This document shows positions 34,551-43,393 of a DNA stretch of 64,000 bases, one piece after another. Below the pieces are notes generated by a model. It made no database searches and had not been told where the DNA came from. It was given only the letters and a program-made list of their open reading frames with translations. Origin of the DNA: Amycolatopsis sp. (lineage in GTDB: Bacteria > Actinomycetota > Actinomycetes > Mycobacteriales > Pseudonocardiaceae); NCBI RefSeq assembly GCF_025464955.1, contig NZ_JAODNM010000089.1, positions 1 through 64,000 on the forward strand. The letters are read 5' to 3'. The translations under genes and the position numbers were made by a program. The stretch's first letter is position 1, and the number at the start of each line of letters is the position of its first letter.

Positions 34551-34949
34551 TTACGGGATGGACAGACCGGCGGACCGCAGTGATTCCTCCAGCCGGAGCC
34601 GTTCCATCTCGCGTTCGATCCCCTCGGGGAGGTCGGTGAGCCGCTGCTCGACCTCGACCGCGTCACAGGTCTCGGCCAGCACCGCGTCGTACGCCTGCCT
34701 GGTGCCCAGACGGCGTGCCATCGGCGTACCCGGTTCGAAGTCCGCCAGCGTGCGATGCAGCCGGCGGAGGTCGGCGGCGAGGGTCTGGATCGGCGGATGG
34801 TCCGGCACCGGCGGCGGCGTCCGGCGGCCGCGGAGCCAACGCACCGCGGACGGCAGCTTGAGCACGGCCCAGCACAACGCGGTCGGTGCCAGCACGATCG
34901 CGGCGAAGAAAAGCAGGTTCCCGGCGAGGGCCCCGCTCCCGGTGGCCAT
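34551..34949 (-). CDS. Hypothetical single-pass membrane protein
   Basis: I do not recognise a named family. The 132-residue protein has one hydrophobic N-terminal helix (about 8-30). A short basic loop (RWLRGRRTPPP) follows, then a cytoplasmic helical part rich in Leu, Arg and Glu (LAADLRRLHRTLADFE and LTDLPEGIEREMERLRLEES) that could form coiled coil. The basic loop after the helix suggests the N-terminus is outside. Similar small proteins are common in actinobacteria. It lies alone between sigA and an amino-acid permease. Confidence 0.75.
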   Translation of the reverse strand: MATGSGALAGNLLFFAAIVLAPTALCWAVLKLPSAVRWLRGRRTPPPVPDHPPIQTLAADLRRLHRTLADFEPGTPMARRLGTRQAYDAVLAETCDAVEVEQRLTDLPEGIEREMERLRLEESLRSAGLSIP

Positions 34950-35005
34950 AGCTCATCATACGGCCGCTGTGCGGACCGGTCCACGATCTTCTAGGGTCGT
35001 CACGC

Positions 35006-36442
35006 ATGGGAGTGTTTCGGACACTGGATCTCGACGAGGTACTGGAACGGCAGAAATCCGGGGACCTGAAACGCCATCTGCGCGGGCGGGACCTCATCGG
35101 TTTCGGCGTCGGCATCATCATCGGCACCGGGATCTTCACCCTCGCCGGAGTGGAGGCGAAGACCCACGCCGGGCCGGCGGTGACGCTCTCGTTCGTCATC
35201 GGCGCGGTCGTCGCGGCTCTCGCGGCACTGTGCTACGCCGAACTGGCCTCGAGTGTGCCGACGGCAGGCAGCGCATACACCTACGCGTTCGCCACACTCG
35301 GCGAGATCTTCGCCTGGATCATCGGCTGGGACCTGCTGCTCGAGTTCGCGCTGGGCGCGGCGGTCGTTTCGCGGGGCTGGTCCGGCTATCTGGCGAACCT
35401 CCTCGGGCTGCCGGACGACCTCTTCGGCGAGTCCGCGCCGGTCAATATCGGGGCGGTGCTGATCATCGCCGTACTCACCGTCATCGCCGTGGCGGGCATC
35501 AAGGAGTCCTCGCGGTTCACCAACATCCTGGTACTGGTGAAGGTCGCGGTATGCGTGCTGATACTGGTGGTCGGCGTGTTCTACATCAAGGCTGCCAACC
35601 TGACGCCGTTCATCCCGGCGGCCCAGGCGCCGCCCGGTGGCACCGAAACGCTCCGGCAGCCGCTGGTGCAGGCGGCGCTGGGACTCGAGCAGTCCGTGTA
35701 CGGCATCGGTGGCATGGTCACCGCGGCGGCGATCGTGTTCTTCGCCTACACCGGGTTCGAGGCGCTGGCCAACCTCGGCGAGGAGACGAAGAACCCGCGT
35801 AAGGACCTCCGCGTCGGAATCCTTGGCGCACTGGCGATCTGTGCGGTGCTCTACATCGGGGTCTCCCTGGTACTGACCGGGATGATGCCGTTCCAGAACA
35901 TCGACACCGGCGCGCCGCTCGCGTCGGCGTTCGACTTCGTCGGCCAGCACTGGGTCAGCGCGCTCATCTCGCTCGGCGCGGTGACCGGACTGACCTCGGT
36001 GATGATGGTCGAACTGGTGACCATCGGCCGGATCGGGTTCGCCATGGGCCGCGACGGCCTGCTGCCGAAAGCCCTTGGCACGGTCCATCCGAAGTGGGGT
36101 ACCCCGCACCGGATGACGATTCTCGGCGCGGCCCTGATCGCGATCCTCGCCGCGCTCATCCCGATCAGCCAGCTCTCGGACATGGTCAGCATCGGAGCGT
36201 TGTCCGCGATGATCATCGTCGCCGTCGCGGTGCCGGTCCTGCGACGGCGGCGCCCGGATCTCAAACGTCCGTTCACCGTGCCGTTTTCGCCGGTGGTCCC
36301 GATCCTGGCCGCGCTTGCGTGCTTGTACCTGATGCTGAACCTCGACGTGCTCACCTGGATCCGGTTCGCCGTCTGGCTCGCGCTCGGCCTCGCCATCTAC
36401 TTCTTCTACGGCCGCAAGCACTCCCGCCTCGCCGGCAAGTAA
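35006..36442 (+). CDS. APC-family cationic amino acid permease
   Basis: This 478-residue protein has about 12 transmembrane helices. The first reads IGFGVGIIIGTGIFTLAGVEA, a hallmark of APC permeases. The motif FFAYTGFEALANLGEETKNP is typical of the cationic amino acid transporter (CAT) group. Likely substrates are arginine, lysine or related amines, taken up with protons. It converges on a unit with a glutamine-synthetase-like ligase. A shared role in amine use is possible but not shown. Confidence 0.87.
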   Translation: MGVFRTLDLDEVLERQKSGDLKRHLRGRDLIGFGVGIIIGTGIFTLAGVEAKTHAGPAVTLSFVIGAVVAALAALCYAELASSVPTAGSAYTYAFATLGEIFAWIIGWDLLLEFALGAAVVSRGWSGYLANLLGLPDDLFGESAPVNIGAVLIIAVLTVIAVAGIKESSRFTNILVLVKVAVCVLILVVGVFYIKAANLTPFIPAAQAPPGGTETLRQPLVQAALGLEQSVYGIGGMVTAAAIVFFAYTGFEALANLGEETKNPRKDLRVGILGALAICAVLYIGVSLVLTGMMPFQNIDTGAPLASAFDFVGQHWVSALISLGAVTGLTSVMMVELVTIGRIGFAMGRDGLLPKALGTVHPKWGTPHRMTILGAALIAILAALIPISQLSDMVSIGALSAMIIVAVAVPVLRRRRPDLKRPFTVPFSPVVPILAALACLYLMLNLDVLTWIRFAVWLALGLAIYFFYGRKHSRLAGK

Positions 36443-36515
36443 CCCACGCCCAACTCTTGTCGAAAGTGCCCTCACATCGCTCGCAAGTCGACGGCGAGTT
36501 GCGATGGACGGCGGC

Positions 36516-37016
36516 TCAGTCCCAGGACTCGACGCGCAGGCCGGCGTCGGAGATCACCTGGGCGACGTCGCCGGAAAGTTCGCCCGGCACCACGAAAACG
36601 ACCACGCCGGGGTCACCGTCGTCGCGGCGCAAAGCGGCGACGATCCAGTTCAGCGGTTGCAGATGCGCTTGGTCGTCCGCCAGCCGCGGTTCACTGCCCA
36701 CAATGGACACCAGGGTCCCGCCGGCTCCGGTAAGCGTGCCGCCGAGCTTCACCGTCTTGACGCCCCGGTGCTGCGAAGACCACAGCGGCGGCACCCCGGT
36801 TTCGAGGAAGTCGGACAAGGCGCGCTCGGGGGTGTCCACGGCGGCGAGTTCGGCGGCGTCGAGTTCGGCGAACACCTTCACCTCGGCCAGCCCGTGCGTC
36901 CCTTCGAGCAGCGCGGTCAAGTTGTCGATGTCCCAGGCTCCCCTGGCGGCCAGGACGGTGTCCGCGGGAACGAGCCCGGGCGCCGGGAACTGGCGCACGT
37001 AGTCGAGCAGCGCCAC
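36516..37016 (-). CDS. Hypothetical protein downstream of the GS-like ligase
   Basis: This 166-residue soluble protein belongs to no family I recognise. Its GTG start directly follows the TGA of the glutamine-synthetase-like gene, so it is almost certainly translated with it. The second half has alternating hydrophobic stretches (GGTLVSIVGSEP, PGVVVFVVPGEL, AQVISDAGLRVE) that suggest an alpha/beta fold. No cysteine cluster or membrane helix is visible. The tight coupling makes an accessory role to the ligase possible. Confidence 0.75.
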   Translation of the reverse strand: MALLDYVRQFPAPGLVPADTVLAARGAWDIDNLTALLEGTHGLAEVKVFAELDAAELAAVDTPERALSDFLETGVPPLWSSQHRGVKTVKLGGTLTGAGGTLVSIVGSEPRLADDQAHLQPLNWIVAALRRDDGDPGVVVFVVPGELSGDVAQVISDAGLRVESWD

Positions 37017-38369
37017 TCAGTACCGCCACAGATGTGCGGCGACGATCTCCTCGACGCTCTTGTCGGCCGCCCACGCCTCGTCCGACGCACGCACGGCTTG
37101 GAACGCGCCGGCCAGCTCCTCGCCGAGGACGCCGACGAGCAGCGGCGACGCAAGCAGCGCGGCACGCTGTTCGGCGGAGGACGCCGGCAACCTGGTCACG
37201 CCTCGCGCCACGCGCTCGTCCTCGGTCCAGGTCCCCGGGTCCTCGCCGATCGGCTCGCCGAGCGTGAGCCCGTCGGCGATACCGGAGAGCCCGGCAGCGA
37301 TAACCGCCGCCAGTGCGAGGTACGGGTTGGCAGAAGCGTCCGAGGGCTTCAGCTCGACGTTCGCGTGACCTTCGCCCAGCAGCGGCGAACCCGGGACATA
37401 CCGCAGCGGTGCTTCCCGGTTTTCCACGCCCCAGAAGGCATACGCACTGGAGAAGTAGCCGGGGCGCAATCTCAGCGTCGACGGCACGCTCGGCGCCGTC
37501 ACGGCGGTCAGCGCGGGAAGCTCACGAAGCAGGCCGGCGACGTACGAAGCGCCTTCGGCGGTCGGTGTTCCGTCGCCCGCGAGCAGGTTGCGTCCTTCCC
37601 GCCGGACCGACGTGTGCAGGTGCCAGCCATTGCCGACGACCTCGGCGCTGATCAACGGCGCGAAACTGACCCTCAGGCCGTGCGCGTGCGCCGCCGCGTG
37701 GATCGTCTGCCGGGCCAGCAACTGGTCGTCCGCGGCGGAGACCGGGTCCGTCGCGGCGAGCGCCAGTTCGAGCTGGGCAGGCCCGTATTCGGCGTGCAGC
37801 TGCCCGATGTCCAGCCCGTTCGCCGCGAGGTCGTGCAGCAGCTCGGTGATGAACCCGTCGAGCGGGACGAGCGCGTGGGGGCTGTACGCCGGGCCGGTGT
37901 GCCCAGGCGACGACAGGATGTCCGGACTCCCGATCGGCGCGACCGCGAACTCGAGCTCGTAACCGGCGAGGATTTCGAGGCCCTGCTCCGCGGCCTTCGC
38001 GACCTGGCGCTCGAGAACGGTCCGCTGGCAGTACGGCGACGGTGAGCCGTCTGCGGCAACCTGCCGCCCGGGGGCCCAGGCCAACGCAGGCTGCCCGGCG
38101 AGCCGCCGGACGCGCTCGACCACCGGAAGCAGCCGTACGTCCCCTGAGGGCGTCGACAACGAGGCATGGCCGTAGGTGATGACGTCGTGCGTGTCGAAGA
38201 CGGCGAACAGCGACGTGACCCCGACCCCGCGCACCGCCGCGCCGGCGAAACCGGTGATGGGCACGATCCGGGAGCGAGGGATGCCGTTGTTGTCGGCCCA
38301 CGCGAGGTGGACCCCGGTCACGCCCTCCGCGGCGAGGTCCTTCGCCGCGGCCGATGCCGCCTTGCTCAT
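37017..38369 (-). CDS. Glutamine-synthetase-like ligase (possible gamma-glutamyl-amine synthetase)
   Basis: This 450-residue protein has the GS fold. The N-terminal beta-grasp domain contains WADNNGIPRSRIVPI. The catalytic domain has the glutamate motif YELEFAV, HAEYGPAQLELALAATDP, the ATP/ammonium-site region GNGWHLHTS, and NREAPLRYVPGSP with VELKPSDASANPYLALA. It differs from housekeeping GlnA, which has a conserved adenylylation tyrosine loop and longer N-terminus. It resembles GlnA3/GlnA4-type enzymes that join glutamate to amines such as polyamines or ethanolamine. The amine substrate is unknown. The ATG at 38369 starts the conserved region. Confidence 0.8.
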   Translation of the reverse strand: MSKAASAAAKDLAAEGVTGVHLAWADNNGIPRSRIVPITGFAGAAVRGVGVTSLFAVFDTHDVITYGHASLSTPSGDVRLLPVVERVRRLAGQPALAWAPGRQVAADGSPSPYCQRTVLERQVAKAAEQGLEILAGYELEFAVAPIGSPDILSSPGHTGPAYSPHALVPLDGFITELLHDLAANGLDIGQLHAEYGPAQLELALAATDPVSAADDQLLARQTIHAAAHAHGLRVSFAPLISAEVVGNGWHLHTSVRREGRNLLAGDGTPTAEGASYVAGLLRELPALTAVTAPSVPSTLRLRPGYFSSAYAFWGVENREAPLRYVPGSPLLGEGHANVELKPSDASANPYLALAAVIAAGLSGIADGLTLGEPIGEDPGTWTEDERVARGVTRLPASSAEQRAALLASPLLVGVLGEELAGAFQAVRASDEAWAADKSVEEIVAAHLWRY

Positions 38370-38437
38370 CGCGAAACCCGTCCCCTCCGGCCGTCGGGAA
38401 TGACGCGCACAGTATGTCGCGCAGGCGGTGACCCGGC

Positions 38438-39358
38438 TCACGGAGGCTCGATCGGCAGCCCGGTCGGCTTGGTCCGTTCGTCGCGGGAGCGCAGTACCAA
38501 GCCCGCGACGACCGCGAGCGTGCCGAGAGCCTCCGGCAAGCTGGGAACCTGAGCGAGGAGCACGAAGCCCGTCACCCCCGCGGTAACCGGCAGGAGCGCC
38601 AACAGCACCGCGAACGTCGATTGGCCGAGGCGCCGTAGGACGACCTGATCGAGCGCATACGGCACCACAGTGGACAAAACGCCCACGCCGACACCGAGTC
38701 CCAGCAAACGTGGTGAAGCCCACACCGCCGCAGCGCCGAACGCGAGCGGGGACAGCGCCACGGTCGCCACCGCGAAGCCGACCGCCAGGCTGTCGATCCC
38801 GTTCCCGCCGAGCGCGACCTGTTTGCCGAGCACGATGTACCCGGCCCAGAGTGCGGCCGCGAGCAGGGCGAACAGCACGCCAAGCCCACTACCGGACAGC
38901 CGGACGTCGGCGATGGCCACGACCCCTGCGGCCACGAGTGCCACGGCGAAGACGTCCCGCTTCGACCTCGAACCGATCGCGGCCACGGCCACCGGTCCGG
39001 CGAACTCCAGCGCCACCGTTGTCCCCAGCGGCAACCGCGCGATCGCCTCGTAGAAAACCACGTTCATTCCCGCGGTGACCAGGCCGAAAGTGGCCGCGAG
39101 CCAGAACTCTCGACCGCGCCAGCTCGCCCGCCCCGGGCGCCGCCAGGCCACCAACACGATGGCTGCGCCCAGGCACCGCAGCCAGGCCACGGCCGCGGGC
39201 GACGCGACGGGGAACAAAGTGATCGCGACAGCGGCTCCGCCGTACATCGAAATTCCGCTGAGAACGAACAAGATCGGCGCCGGCACGGTTCCGACCCGGC
39301 GTCCAGCCGCTACAACACCCATGCCCGCATAGTGCCTGACCAGTCGAAACGATGTCAT
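38438..39358 (-). CDS. EamA-family (DMT) transporter, RhtA-like
   Basis: This 306-residue protein has ten predicted transmembrane helices and two EamA repeats, as in the drug/metabolite transporters RhtA and YddG that export amino acids. The N-terminal repeat has SMYGGAAVAITLFP and the second ends VVPYALDQVVLRRLG, which is typical of RhtA. The start may be the ATG at 39358 or an internal ATG at 39322, since the first 12 residues are not conserved-looking. It lies upstream of the GS-like gene on the same strand but is separated from it by 68 bp. Confidence 0.83.
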   Translation of the reverse strand: MTSFRLVRHYAGMGVVAAGRRVGTVPAPILFVLSGISMYGGAAVAITLFPVASPAAVAWLRCLGAAIVLVAWRRPGRASWRGREFWLAATFGLVTAGMNVVFYEAIARLPLGTTVALEFAGPVAVAAIGSRSKRDVFAVALVAAGVVAIADVRLSGSGLGVLFALLAAALWAGYIVLGKQVALGGNGIDSLAVGFAVATVALSPLAFGAAAVWASPRLLGLGVGVGVLSTVVPYALDQVVLRRLGQSTFAVLLALLPVTAGVTGFVLLAQVPSLPEALGTLAVVAGLVLRSRDERTKPTGLPIEPP

Positions 39359-39587
39359 TCGGGTTAACTCGTCCTACTCACCGGGATGGATTTACGGCAT
39401 CCGGGCTAATTCCGCGTGACACACCTCCCAAGGGGGCGGGAACACTTGCGGCTCGGGAAACGTCTGTAAGAGTAGAAGCAGCGAACACCGAGGAGCCGGC
39501 GGCGACCCCGTCACCGGAGTCATTGCCGAAGTGGTCGTGGCTGGATCGATGGCATCGGGTAACCGGTGCCGGGACGGAGGGACTCCA

Positions 39588-39770
39588 ATGACCACACCGA
39601 CGCTCACCCGCCCCGAACTGACCGCTGTCGACCGTTGCGATCGCTGCGGCGCGGCAGCCCAGGTACGGGCCATTCTCAGCACCGGTGGCGAGTTGCTCTT
39701 CTGCGGACACCACGCCCGCGAGCACGAAACCAAGCTCAAGGAAATGGCAGCCGATATCCAGCGCGGCTGA
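39588..39770 (+). CDS. DUF7455 small zinc-ribbon-like protein
   Basis: This 60-residue protein is preceded by GGACGGAGGG 8 bp before the ATG at 39588. It has CDRCGAAAQVRAIL and FCGHHAREHE, giving a CxxC plus CxHH pattern that should bind zinc. The C-terminus is helical and charged. Proteins of this type commonly lie near sigA in actinobacteria. The function is not known. Confidence 0.85.
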   Translation: MTTPTLTRPELTAVDRCDRCGAAAQVRAILSTGGELLFCGHHAREHETKLKEMAADIQRG

Positions 39771-39789
39771 GCCCTACTAAGTACGCAAC

Positions 39790-39819
39790 ACGGGCGGGGA
39801 CCCTCGGGTCCCCGCCCGT
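39790..39819 (+). terminator. Terminator after the DUF7455 gene
   Basis: ACGGGCGGGGACCC (39790-39803) pairs perfectly with GGGTCCCCGCCCGT (39806-39819). The stem is followed by CGTATTTTCTC, a short T tract. It should also protect the convergent ROK regulator gene. Confidence 0.9.
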
Positions 39820-39855
39820 CGTATTTTCTCGGGTCCTACCTGATCAGCGGCGCAC

Positions 39856-41052
39856 TCACACGGTGTCGAGGACCTGTTCGAAGGCGACCTCGGCGGCGCC
39901 GAGCAGCTTGACGTCGGCGCCGAGCGCCGAGCTCACCATCCGGATACCGCCCACCGCGCGGCTGACCAGGCTGCGCTTGCGCACCTCGTCGGCGATGCGG
40001 GTCAGCACCGATTCGGGCAGCACGGTCAGCAGATCACCGAGGACCACGAGTTGCGGTCCGAGCAGGTTCACCACGTTGACCAGGCCCAGCGTCATCCACT
40101 CGGCGAACTCCGAGAGCCGCTCCCAGGCGGCTTCGGCGTCGTTGCCGAGACTGCGCAGTTCGACCAGGATCGCGCCGCGCGGAGTGCCCTCTGCCAAGCC
40201 CAGTGCGCGGCACATCGCGGCCTCCCCCACTTCGGTCTCCCAGCAGCCGACGTTGCCGCAGTAACAAGGACGGCCGCCGGGACGGATCACCATGTGCCCG
40301 ATCTCGCCGACATAACCGGCCGCGCCCCGCAATGACGAGCCATCGGCGATGACACCGCCGCCGACGCCGACATCCGCCGAGATGTAGACGGCGTCCGAAG
40401 CTCCGCGAGCGATGCCCCTGATGTGCTCGGCGACCGCGCCCATCTCGGCGTCGTTACCGACGAGGACCGGGATGCGCATCACGTTGCGCAGTCGTTCACC
40501 CAGCGCGATGTCGGTCCACCGCAGGTTCGGCGCTTCGTGGACGTAGCCGTCCGACCGCCGGACGACAGCGGGCACCGAGACCCCGGCGGCGGCCGGGGTG
40601 AGGTGGAGGTCGCCGGCCAGGATCGCCGCCGACTCGATGATGTGCGTGATGACTTCTTCCGGCTCGCGCATCCGGCCGCGCAGGTTCCAGCTGTTGCGAC
40701 CGAGGATCTGCCCGCCGAGGCCGACCAGCGCGATGGCGACGTGCTCCACGCTCAGGTCGACCGCGAGGACCACCGCGGCCTGGGGCTGGGGCAGGACCAG
40801 GAGCGAGGGGCGTCCTGCCCCCCGCCCCGGCCTGGGCACCTTCTCCTCGACGACGCCGGCTTCGGCGAGCCCGTCGACGAGCGTCTTGATGGTGCTGCGG
40901 TTCAGCCCCAACTCGGTGGCGAGCACGGCCCGCGTGCGCGGACCGCTCACGTGGAGCAGCCGGAGCAGTGTCGTCCGGTTGTGCCGGCGCACTTCGTCCG
41001 GCCGCGCCACCGGTGAGCTGGTCACGGTCCGGATCACTCCATCCGGACCCAC
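39856..41052 (-). CDS. ROK-family transcriptional regulator (XylR-like)
   Basis: The 398-residue protein has an N-terminal winged helix-turn-helix (TRAVLATELGLNRSTIKTLV). A ROK sugar-binding domain follows, with the N-terminal motif VLAVDLSVEHVAIALV and the zinc motif GHMVIRPGGRPCYCGNVGCWE. GTG 41052 directly follows the TAA of the permease gene, so it is the last gene of the importer operon. Such proteins repress sugar uptake genes until the sugar binds. The perfect palindrome at 44591-44617 ahead of the binding-protein gene is its probable operator. Confidence 0.9.
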   Translation of the reverse strand: MGPDGVIRTVTSSPVARPDEVRRHNRTTLLRLLHVSGPRTRAVLATELGLNRSTIKTLVDGLAEAGVVEEKVPRPGRGAGRPSLLVLPQPQAAVVLAVDLSVEHVAIALVGLGGQILGRNSWNLRGRMREPEEVITHIIESAAILAGDLHLTPAAAGVSVPAVVRRSDGYVHEAPNLRWTDIALGERLRNVMRIPVLVGNDAEMGAVAEHIRGIARGASDAVYISADVGVGGGVIADGSSLRGAAGYVGEIGHMVIRPGGRPCYCGNVGCWETEVGEAAMCRALGLAEGTPRGAILVELRSLGNDAEAAWERLSEFAEWMTLGLVNVVNLLGPQLVVLGDLLTVLPESVLTRIADEVRKRSLVSRAVGGIRMVSSALGADVKLLGAAEVAFEQVLDTV

Positions 41053-42507
41053 TTAGCGCGGGGCCGCGGCCGCCCGACGGCGGGACAGCGCGTCCACACT
41101 CGCCGCCAAGAGCAGGACCAGCCCGGTGATGATGTTCACGACCGCCGCATTCTGGTGCAGCAGGCCGAGCCCGTTGCTCACCACGGCGAGGACGAGGCCA
41201 CCGACTACCGCGTCGAAGACCCGACCCTTACCGCCGAAGAGCGACGTACCACCGATGACCGCCGCGCCGACCGCGAACAGGAGGGTGTTGAGCCCACCGG
41301 CCTGCGGGTCGACCGAACCGACCTTCGAGGAGTACACGATCGCGCCGATCGCGGCGGCACTGGAGCAGATCACGAACACGCTGGACCGGATCTTCGGCAC
41401 GTTGATCCCGGCGCGGCGGGCGGCTTCCTGGTTACCACCGACGGCGTAGATGTGCCGGCCGTAGCGGGTGCGGTTCAGCGTGTACGTACCGATGACCAGC
41501 AGCACGAGCACGATCGGTACGACGAACGGCACACCGGCGATGACGACGAGGTTGTTCTGCGAACGGTTCGTCGTGAGCAGGTACGTCGCGACCGCGGCGA
41601 CCACCGCGACGACGCCGACCTTGGTCACTACCAACGGGGTCGGCTGGGTGACCAGGCCGCGCTTGAGCCGGGAGAAGTGCTGCCCCAGCTGCGCGGCGGC
41701 GAAACCGCCCGCACCGAGGATGAACAGGACCCAGCTGCCGGCCGTCGACAGGTTGCCGTTGGCGACCTCGTTGAGCACCGGCGAGTTGAAGATCGCGAGC
41801 GTGCCGCCCTGACCGATGAACTGCAGGATCACGCCCTGCCAGACCAGGAACAGGGCCAGCGTCACCACGAACGAGGGCATCCCGATCTTCGAGACCAGGA
41901 ACCCGGTCCAGCAGCCGATCGCGGTGCCGACGCAGATCGCGAGCAGCATCCCGATCCACGGGCCGCCGAATCCCGTGAGGATCAGCACGACGCCGAGCAG
42001 CGAGATGACGGCACCGGCCCAGATGCGCTGCAGGATCGCGAGCCCCGCGCCGGCTACCAGGACCACCAAGAAGGCGATGAAGACGCCACTGCCCAATGAA
42101 CCGAGCAGGTTGGCGTTCTTGACGTAGTGCAGCGCCATCACCGCGGCGCACACACCCGAGGCGGTACCGGCGGAAAGATCGATCTCGCCGAGCAGCAACA
42201 CGAACACGATGCCCATCGCGATGATGGTCTGGCCCGCGCCCTGTTCGAAGAGGTTGGCGATGTTGTTCAGGGTGAAGAACTGGTTCGACAGCAGCGAAAA
42301 CAGGATCACGAGCACGAGCAGGCCGAACAGGGCGGGCAGCGAACCCAGCTGGCCGGCCCTCAACCTGGAGAAGTAGTCCTTCACGGCCTCACCGGTGGAC
42401 ATCGAGGTGGTGTCGATGCCGAAGTCCGTGATCGCCGCGGAAGCCGTTTCCGGTGAAACGGATTTGGCAGGTGTCTCAGTCATTTCCGGTTCTTTCTCGT
42501 TGCTCAC
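41053..42507 (-). CDS. Sugar ABC transporter permease (XylH type)
   Basis: This 484-residue membrane protein has about ten or more transmembrane helices and the BPD_transp_2 family pattern. It shows GIVFVLLLGEIDLSAGTASGVCAAV and the EAA-like segment RYGRHIYAVGGNQEAARRAG. It forms the membrane channel of a ribose/xylose-type importer. The GTG at 42507 overlaps the ATPase stop as GTGA; a downstream ATG (MTETPAKS) is a less likely start. The length is greater than that of E. coli XylH because of extra loops. Confidence 0.9.
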   Translation of the reverse strand: MSNEKEPEMTETPAKSVSPETASAAITDFGIDTTSMSTGEAVKDYFSRLRAGQLGSLPALFGLLVLVILFSLLSNQFFTLNNIANLFEQGAGQTIIAMGIVFVLLLGEIDLSAGTASGVCAAVMALHYVKNANLLGSLGSGVFIAFLVVLVAGAGLAILQRIWAGAVISLLGVVLILTGFGGPWIGMLLAICVGTAIGCWTGFLVSKIGMPSFVVTLALFLVWQGVILQFIGQGGTLAIFNSPVLNEVANGNLSTAGSWVLFILGAGGFAAAQLGQHFSRLKRGLVTQPTPLVVTKVGVVAVVAAVATYLLTTNRSQNNLVVIAGVPFVVPIVLVLLVIGTYTLNRTRYGRHIYAVGGNQEAARRAGINVPKIRSSVFVICSSAAAIGAIVYSSKVGSVDPQAGGLNTLLFAVGAAVIGGTSLFGGKGRVFDAVVGGLVLAVVSNGLGLLHQNAAVVNIITGLVLLLAASVDALSRRRAAAAPR

Positions 42508-43277
42508 AGTACGACGGCTTCGGGGCGAGCCAGACCGAGCTCACCCGACCGGCCCGCGGTGATCAGTTCGACGACCTGGTTGTGCGTGACGTCCTTGGTG
42601 TGTACCTCCGCCACGAGCCTGCCCAGGTAGAGCACGTCGATCCGGTCGGCGACCTCGAAGACGTCGGCCATGTTGTGGCTGATGAGCACAACCCCGAGGC
42701 CCTGCTCGGCCAGCCGCCGCACCAGGTCCAGCACCTGCCGGGTCTGCGCCACGCCGAGCGCGGCGGTCGGCTCGTCGAGGAGCACGACTTTGCTGTCCCA
42801 CAGCACCGACTTGGCGATCGCCACGGTCTGCCGCTGTCCACCGGACAGCGCCGAAACCGGGGTCCGCACGGACTTCACGGTGCGCACGGACAGCGACGCG
42901 AGGGTTTCCCGCGCGGCTTTCTCCATGCTGGACTCGTCGAGCAGCCAACCGCTGCCGCGCTCGCGGCCGAGGAACATGTTCTGCACGATGTCGAGGTTGT
43001 CGCACAATGCCAGGTCCTGGTAGACGACCTCGATGCCGAGGTCGGCCGCTTCCTTGGGCCCGTGGATGTGGACGTCCTTGCCCTCGAAGCGCACTGTGCC
43101 CGAATCGGACGGGTGGATGCCGGCGATGCACTTCACCATCGTCGACTTGCCGGCACCGTTGTCACCGACCAGCGCCGTCACCTCACCGGCTCGAACGGAG
43201 AAGTCCACGTCATGGAGGACGTGGACCGGTCCGAAGCTCTTGTTCAGGCCTTTGATGTCAAGAATGGGTTCGCTCAT
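42504..43277 (-). CDS. Sugar ABC transporter ATPase with a single nucleotide-binding domain
   Basis: This 257-residue ATPase has Walker A VGDNGAGKSTMV, a Q-loop in VVYQDLALCD, the signature VSALSGGQRQTVAIAK, Walker B VVLLDEPTAALG and the H-loop SHNMADV. Ribose and xylose ATPases of E. coli have two fused domains in about 500 residues; this one has one domain and should act as a homodimer, as is common in actinobacteria. The ATG at 43277 has AGGAG 10 bp upstream. It follows the binding-protein gene after a hairpin. Confidence 0.93.
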   Translation of the reverse strand: MSEPILDIKGLNKSFGPVHVLHDVDFSVRAGEVTALVGDNGAGKSTMVKCIAGIHPSDSGTVRFEGKDVHIHGPKEAADLGIEVVYQDLALCDNLDIVQNMFLGRERGSGWLLDESSMEKAARETLASLSVRTVKSVRTPVSALSGGQRQTVAIAKSVLWDSKVVLLDEPTAALGVAQTRQVLDLVRRLAEQGLGVVLISHNMADVFEVADRIDVLYLGRLVAEVHTKDVTHNQVVELITAGRSGELGLARPEAVVL

Positions 43278-43325
43278 GAATCGAAATCTCCTGCGTTGGA
43301 TGCACTGTCGCCGTAGACCGTGGTA

Positions 43326-43368
43326 ACCGGGCTGGGATGCGTCGTCGGGGAACACATCCCAGCCCGGT
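43326..43368. terminator. Intra-operon hairpin between binding protein and ATPase genes
   Basis: ACCGGGCTGGGATG (43326-43339) pairs perfectly with CATCCCAGCCCGGT (43355-43368) around a 15-nt loop. It lies in the 116-bp gap after the binding-protein stop and before the ATPase start. There is no clear T tract, so partial termination or mRNA stabilisation of the upstream gene is likely. Confidence 0.8.
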
Positions 43369-43393
43369 GGTCAGGGGTGGAGCGGACTAGCGG

